64,000 nt of DNA from Streptomyces aurantiogriseus (GTDB taxonomy: Bacteria; Actinomycetota; Actinomycetes; Streptomycetales; Streptomycetaceae), in the NCBI RefSeq assembly GCF_014649375.1, contig NZ_BMSX01000005.1, forward strand, positions 62,001 to 126,000. Reading direction: 5' to 3'. The position numbers and the translations under genes are program-made. This document shows, in pieces, positions 60,887 to 64,000 of the stretch (its first letter is position 1; the number at the start of each line of letters is the position of its first letter). A model generated the notes under the pieces. The model was not told the DNA's origin, made no database searches, and worked only from the letters and a program-made list of their open reading frames with translations.

Positions 60887-61752
60887 GAACGCAGCTCCAG
60901 ACCGAGCGGGCGGCCGTCGTACAGGTCATCGACACCAGGCGCGTGGTCGGGCATCATGCCGAGCTTGTCGCGCATCGTGAGGACGCACTGCAGACCGGCA
61001 CGAGCAGGAGCCAGCGAGGCGGGGCGCGTGCGCAGCGCGGCCTGCGCCGAGGCCGGTCCGTACCCGCCTCGCGTCAGCACGTCCAGGATCTGTTCGTCCT
61101 CAGTGGCGTGCAGCCACTTTCGCGCCCTGTCGAGGGCCGTGAGGTAGAGCGAGAGGTTGTCCCGCCCCGCCTGCCGCGTCGTGGGACCGGCCACGACGGC
61201 CTGCCCAGGGAAGTCCGGCACCTCGTCCTCGACCGCGAGCAGCGAGACGAACCCCTCCTGTCGCGCCGGCTCGTCCAGCGGCGGCCCCAGCCACGCCGCA
61301 TCGATCGACCGTGAGCGCAGGGCCTCGAAGCGCTCGCGCACTCCGCCCACCGGCTCGAACTCGTACGCGTCGGGCGGAAGGCCATGGTGACCGAGGAGAT
61401 GACGCAACACGACGGCGAAGCCGTTGTCGGGCGCGTCCACGCCGAGCACGGCGCCCCGCAGGTCTTCCAGCCCCCTCACCGAGGGCTGTGCGACCAGCCG
61501 GAGCGGTGTCGTCGACTCGATCTCGGCGACGACCCGGAGGTCGCCTCCGCCGGAGTTCCAGACGACCAGGTTGTCGATAGCCGTGACGCCCACATCGACG
61601 TCGTCGGTCAGCAGTCGGTCACGCTGGTCCGTCGACGACTCGATCAGCACGGTCTCGACCTCAAGGCCGGCGTGAGCGAAGAAACCCAGCTCGTCGGCAA
61701 CGACACATACGGGCGGCGGAACGAACACCGCCTGTCGAAAGCACGCCGTCAT
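60883..61752 (-). CDS. NMT1/THI5-like periplasmic-binding-fold protein without signal peptide
   Basis: The 289-residue protein has the type-2 substrate-binding fold seen in NMT1/SsuA proteins (GFFAHAGLEVETVLIESS, then LRGAVLGVDAPDNGFAVVL near residue 100). It starts MTACFRQAVFVPP with no signal peptide or lipobox, and no ABC permease or ATPase gene is nearby. It may therefore be a cytoplasmic enzyme; some decarboxylases such as 4,5-dihydroxyphthalate decarboxylase share this fold. It could also be a sensor. Box S6 lies just upstream, and the gene is coupled to the thioesterase. Confidence 0.8.
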   Translation of the reverse strand: MTACFRQAVFVPPPVCVVADELGFFAHAGLEVETVLIESSTDQRDRLLTDDVDVGVTAIDNLVVWNSGGGDLRVVAEIESTTPLRLVAQPSVRGLEDLRGAVLGVDAPDNGFAVVLRHLLGHHGLPPDAYEFEPVGGVRERFEALRSRSIDAAWLGPPLDEPARQEGFVSLLAVEDEVPDFPGQAVVAGPTTRQAGRDNLSLYLTALDRARKWLHATEDEQILDVLTRGGYGPASAQAALRTRPASLAPARAGLQCVLTMRDKLGMMPDHAPGVDDLYDGRPLGLELRS

Positions 61753-61783
61753 TGGAGTGCTCCTCTCTGCACGAGGTGCCCAC

Positions 61784-61813
61784 ACACTAGGTCAATCGAA
61801 ACGGAACGTCTAG
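61784..61813 (-). promoter_or_regulatory. Promoter with TetR-regulon box S6
   Basis: On the minus strand box CTAGACGTTCCGTTTCGATT (61813-61794) overlaps a TAGACG -35-like hexamer (61812-61807) and the spacer. A TAGTGT -10 lies at 61789-61784, with a 17-base spacing. Repression by occlusion is the simple prediction for the NMT1-like/thioesterase operon. Confidence 0.65.
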
Positions 61814-61976
61814 GATCGCAGCCGGTGATTTTTTATGGCCGCAGCGCCCCGCGACACGATCGCACGGCAGCCGATAAAACCTCACTTGACCTGGCGAAAT
61901 GATGCTTCCGACGCGCGCCCCCACCCCTCCGTGCGCGCACCGGAACCCCCGCACAGCATGGGCAACCCCGCGCCTC

Positions 61977-61996
61977 ATACGAAACGGTCCGTTTAG
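61977..61996 (+). promoter_or_regulatory. TetR-regulon box S7 upstream of thiolase
   Basis: ATACGAAACGGTCCGTTTAG contains the inverted repeat AAACGG-T-CCGTTT. A TAGCAT -10-like hexamer (61994-61999) overlaps its right end. It stands 70 bp before the thiolase start. Confidence 0.65.
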
Positions 61997-62065
61997 CATT
62001 CCCTTCGATGGAGAGCCGCCGTCGAGTCGGCCCGCCCCACGCAGCCGCCCTGAGAGGTGCATGAC

Positions 62066-63289
62066 ATGCCTGAAGCCGTCGTAGTCGCTGCCGCCCGCAC
62101 GCCCATCGGGCGCGCCGTCAAGGGTTCCCTGAAGGATGTCCGCCCCGATGATCTCGCGGTGACGGCGGTCCGCGCGGCCCTCGACCAGCTGCCCGAACTG
62201 GACCCGACACGGATCGACGACCTTCATCTCGGCTGCGCCGAGCCGAGCGGCGAGCACGGTGCCAACATCGCCCGGCGGGTGGCCGTGCAGCTGGGGCTGG
62301 ACGAGGTGCCCGGTACCACGGTCAACCGTTTCTGCTCATCCTCGTTGCAGACCGCCCGGATGGCCTACCACGCCATCAAGGCGGGAGAAGGCCACATCTT
62401 CGTCAGCGCGGGTGTGGAATGCGTCTCGCGCTACCGGCACTTCGGACCCACCGGAGCGGATGCCGACAACGCTTCGAACCCGGCATTCGAGCAGGCCAGG
62501 GAGCGCACCTCGGAGGACGCGCGAACCAACCGCCTGTGGACCGATCCCCGCTCCGACGGCCTGCTGCCCGACGTCTACATAGGCATGGGGCAGACCGCGG
62601 AGAACGTGGCGGGCCTCCACAAGATCAGCCGTCAGGAGCAGGATCACTACGCCCTGCGCAGCCAGCAGCTGTACGCCAAGGCCGCCGAGTCCGGGTTCCA
62701 CGCCCGGGAGATCACCCCTGTCCGGCTGCCCGACGGCACGGTGATCGCCACCGACGACAGCCCGCGCCCCGGCACGACGTACGAGGCCCTCACAGGTCTG
62801 ACGCCGGCCTTCCGGCCGGGCGGCACGGTCACCGCCGGAAACTCCTGCCCGCTGAACGACGGAGCCGCCGCCGTGGTCATCATGAGCGATGTCAGGGCGC
62901 GAGAGCTCGGCGTCACTCCCCTGGCCAGGATCGTGGCCACCGGCGTGTCCGCCCTGTCCCCCGAGATCATGGGCCTGGGGCCGGTCGAGGCCACACGACG
63001 GGCTCTCGCGCACGCCGGCCTGTCGGTCGGGGACATCGACCTGTTCGAGATGAACGAGGCGTTCGCCGTTCAGGTCATCGCCTCTCAGCGCGAACTCCGC
63101 ATCCCGTTGGACAGGCTCAACGTGCACGGTGGGGCCATCGCGCTGGGACATCCGTTCGGCGCGACCGGCGCGCGCATCATGACCACCTTGATCAACGGGC
63201 TGCGTACGCGCGACGCACAGTGGGGCGTGGAGACCATGTGCGTCGGAGGCGGGCAGGGCATGGCCATGGTGCTGGAGCGCCTCAGCTGA
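62066..63289 (+). CDS. Acetyl-CoA C-acyltransferase (degradative thiolase)
   Basis: The 407-residue protein has the N-terminal ARTPIGRAVKG, the acyl-accepting Cys in VNRFCSSSLQTA (about residue 89), NEAFAVQV, HGGAIALGHPFGATGAR (His near residue 360) and the second catalytic Cys in MCVGGGQG. This is the PcaF/FadA-like group. It can split the acetoacetyl-CoA made by the ligase at 53226, or a longer 3-oxoacyl-CoA. The ATG at 62066 has GAGAGG eight bases upstream. It is controlled from box S7. Confidence 0.93.
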   Translation: MPEAVVVAAARTPIGRAVKGSLKDVRPDDLAVTAVRAALDQLPELDPTRIDDLHLGCAEPSGEHGANIARRVAVQLGLDEVPGTTVNRFCSSSLQTARMAYHAIKAGEGHIFVSAGVECVSRYRHFGPTGADADNASNPAFEQARERTSEDARTNRLWTDPRSDGLLPDVYIGMGQTAENVAGLHKISRQEQDHYALRSQQLYAKAAESGFHAREITPVRLPDGTVIATDDSPRPGTTYEALTGLTPAFRPGGTVTAGNSCPLNDGAAAVVIMSDVRARELGVTPLARIVATGVSALSPEIMGLGPVEATRRALAHAGLSVGDIDLFEMNEAFAVQVIASQRELRIPLDRLNVHGGAIALGHPFGATGARIMTTLINGLRTRDAQWGVETMCVGGGQGMAMVLERLS

Positions 63290-63301
63290 GTACCCCGTCG
63301 C

Positions 63302-63340
63302 CTGCCTGGGGCCGCCTGTCAGCCGGACGGCCCCGGGCAG
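63302..63340 (+). terminator. 13-bp stem-loop after the thiolase gene
   Basis: Arms 63302-63314 and 63328-63340 pair with one G-U wobble and a 13-base loop, starting 13 bases after the thiolase stop. Confidence 0.75.
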
Positions 63341-63493
63341 ACGCCGACGCAGACGGGCGGCGCTTGGCGCGCACCCGCCTGCTCGAAGCCAAGCTGCGCG
63401 ACTCACACGTGGAGGTCGGAAGGGAGGGCCTGGGGAACGCACCAGCCAACCCCTCCATACCCGACGAGACGAACCGGTCCTGCCGCCCGGCTG

Positions 63494-63835
63494 CTACGCC
63501 GGGCCGGGAGGCCCGACATCTGTCGACAGGGTCTGTACGGCCCGGGCGACGTCCACGCGGAGGTCGTCGAGGCTGTAGTCGGGGCCGAGGACCATGCGCC
63601 GCAGCTGGGGCATGGCGATGCTCCAGCCGGCCAGGGCGAGAGTGAAGAACACGCGGGTACGCGCGTCGCCGCCCTGCCCGCCGGACTCGGCGGCATCGAT
63701 CTTGTCCTGGTAGTGGCGGGTGCGGGGCGCGCGGAGGATCTTCAGGTTGTCCCGAGGACGTCCTGTACGAAGGCCGGATCATTGAAGGGCCAGAGCCCCG
63801 CGCCGCGTGAACCCCTGCATCATGCCAAAGACTTC
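63494..63835 (-). pseudogene. TetR-family regulator remnant (no HTH, frameshifted)
   Basis: Joining minus-strand frames gives a TetR C-terminal domain: GLWPFNDPAFVQDVLG, then DNLKILRAPRTRHYQDKID, then FFTLALAGWSIAMPQLRRM and DDLRVDVARAVQTL, with the stop TAG at 63494. A one-base shift near 63752 (CTCGGGACAAC where CTCGGGGACAAC would be in frame) and another near 63797 break it. The DNA-binding domain is absent, because the channel-like gene ends immediately upstream. Confidence 0.6.
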
Positions 63836-63837
63836 CG

Positions 63838-64000
63838 TCAGTCCTTGCCGACGACAACCACCTCGTCCTCGACCGACCAGCGGCGCCGCTCGGCTTTGGG
63901 CGGGTTGATCCGCACGCCGTAGCCGGGACTCGTCGACGCGTCGTCGTGGCTTCGGTAACCAATGGCGCATTCGCCGCGATGACGTGCCGCGGCCACGACT
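63838..64000 (-). CDS. C-terminal end of a CASTOR/POLLUX-type channel or RCK-like protein (cut by window edge)
   Basis: The last ~54 codons before TGA at 63838 read GECAIGYRSH, then GYGVRINPPKAERRRW and EDEVVVVGKD. This is the ending of actinobacterial CASTOR/POLLUX-related ion-channel or NAD-binding regulatory proteins. The rest lies beyond the window. The assignment is from a short motif only. Confidence 0.5.
   Translation of the reverse strand, partial: VVAAARHRGECAIGYRSHDDASTSPGYGVRINPPKAERRRWSVEDEVVVVGKD

Overview
The DNA looks like a Streptomyces-type actinomycete chromosome. It is GC-rich, has many ATGA stop/start overlaps, has TAGCGT-like -10 boxes, and carries an F420-type nitroreductase and typical two-component systems. 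Most of the window is catabolic: it is an unusually dense block of pathways for aromatic acids, with six fumarylacetoacetate-hydrolase (FAH) superfamily members in 64 kb. Coordinates and translations were read directly. Functions come from recognising family motifs, and no database search was possible.

Layout. (1) 1-10.9 kb, housekeeping and signalling: an ABC exporter with its histidine kinase/response regulator, a GtrA-like membrane protein under a matching promoter module, a siderophore-interacting reductase, lgt, a second two-component system, a DDN-like reductase and an NAD(P)-binding protein. (2) 11-12.4 kb: a deletion scar through a divergent MMPL/MarR pair. (3) 12.7-20.6 kb: an IclR-regulated homogentisate block of FAH, aromatic flavin hydroxylase, ScoA/ScoB-type CoA transferase, thiolase and hmgA. 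(4) 20.7-25.8 kb: a divergent GntR block for the lower half of a meta-cleavage pathway (RraA-like protein, HpcH/HpaI aldolase, hydratase, FAH-type isomerase, DUF3500 protein). (5) 25.8-28.9 kb: a CoA-ester lyase/MaoC module next to broken LysR, aldehyde dehydrogenase and acyl-CoA dehydrogenase genes. (6) 29-42.3 kb: a probable uncharacterised catabolic block (LLM and ACAD-fold flavoproteins, flavin reductase, bicupin, second DUF3500, isochorismatase-fold protein lacking the normal catalytic residues, FAH, acyl-CoA synthetase, acyl-CoA dehydrogenase, SDR). (7) 42.3-50.1 kb: a 4-hydroxyphenylacetate meta-cleavage operon, hpaC-hpaB-(FAH-RraA fusion)-dapA-like-hpaE-hpaD, with a GntR gene beside it. 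(8) 50.3-63.3 kb: a probable TetR regulon marked by seven copies of a 17-20 bp motif (core ACGnnnCGTTT), with aromatic hydroxylase, extradiol dioxygenase, two FAH enzymes, acetoacetate-CoA ligase, thioesterase and thiolase. (9) 63.5-64 kb: a decayed TetR gene and the end of an ion-channel-like gene.

How it fits together. The homogentisate block and the TetR block have parallel logic: flavin hydroxylase, ring-cleaving dioxygenase, FAH, acetoacetate activation, thiolase. They use unrelated dioxygenases and different acetoacetate-activating enzymes. The 4-hydroxyphenylacetate operon has no visible hydratase, and the 20.7-25.8 kb block supplies one. The RraA-like and FAH-like proteins are separate genes in one block and one fused protein in the other, which points to a shared job in decarboxylation/isomerisation.
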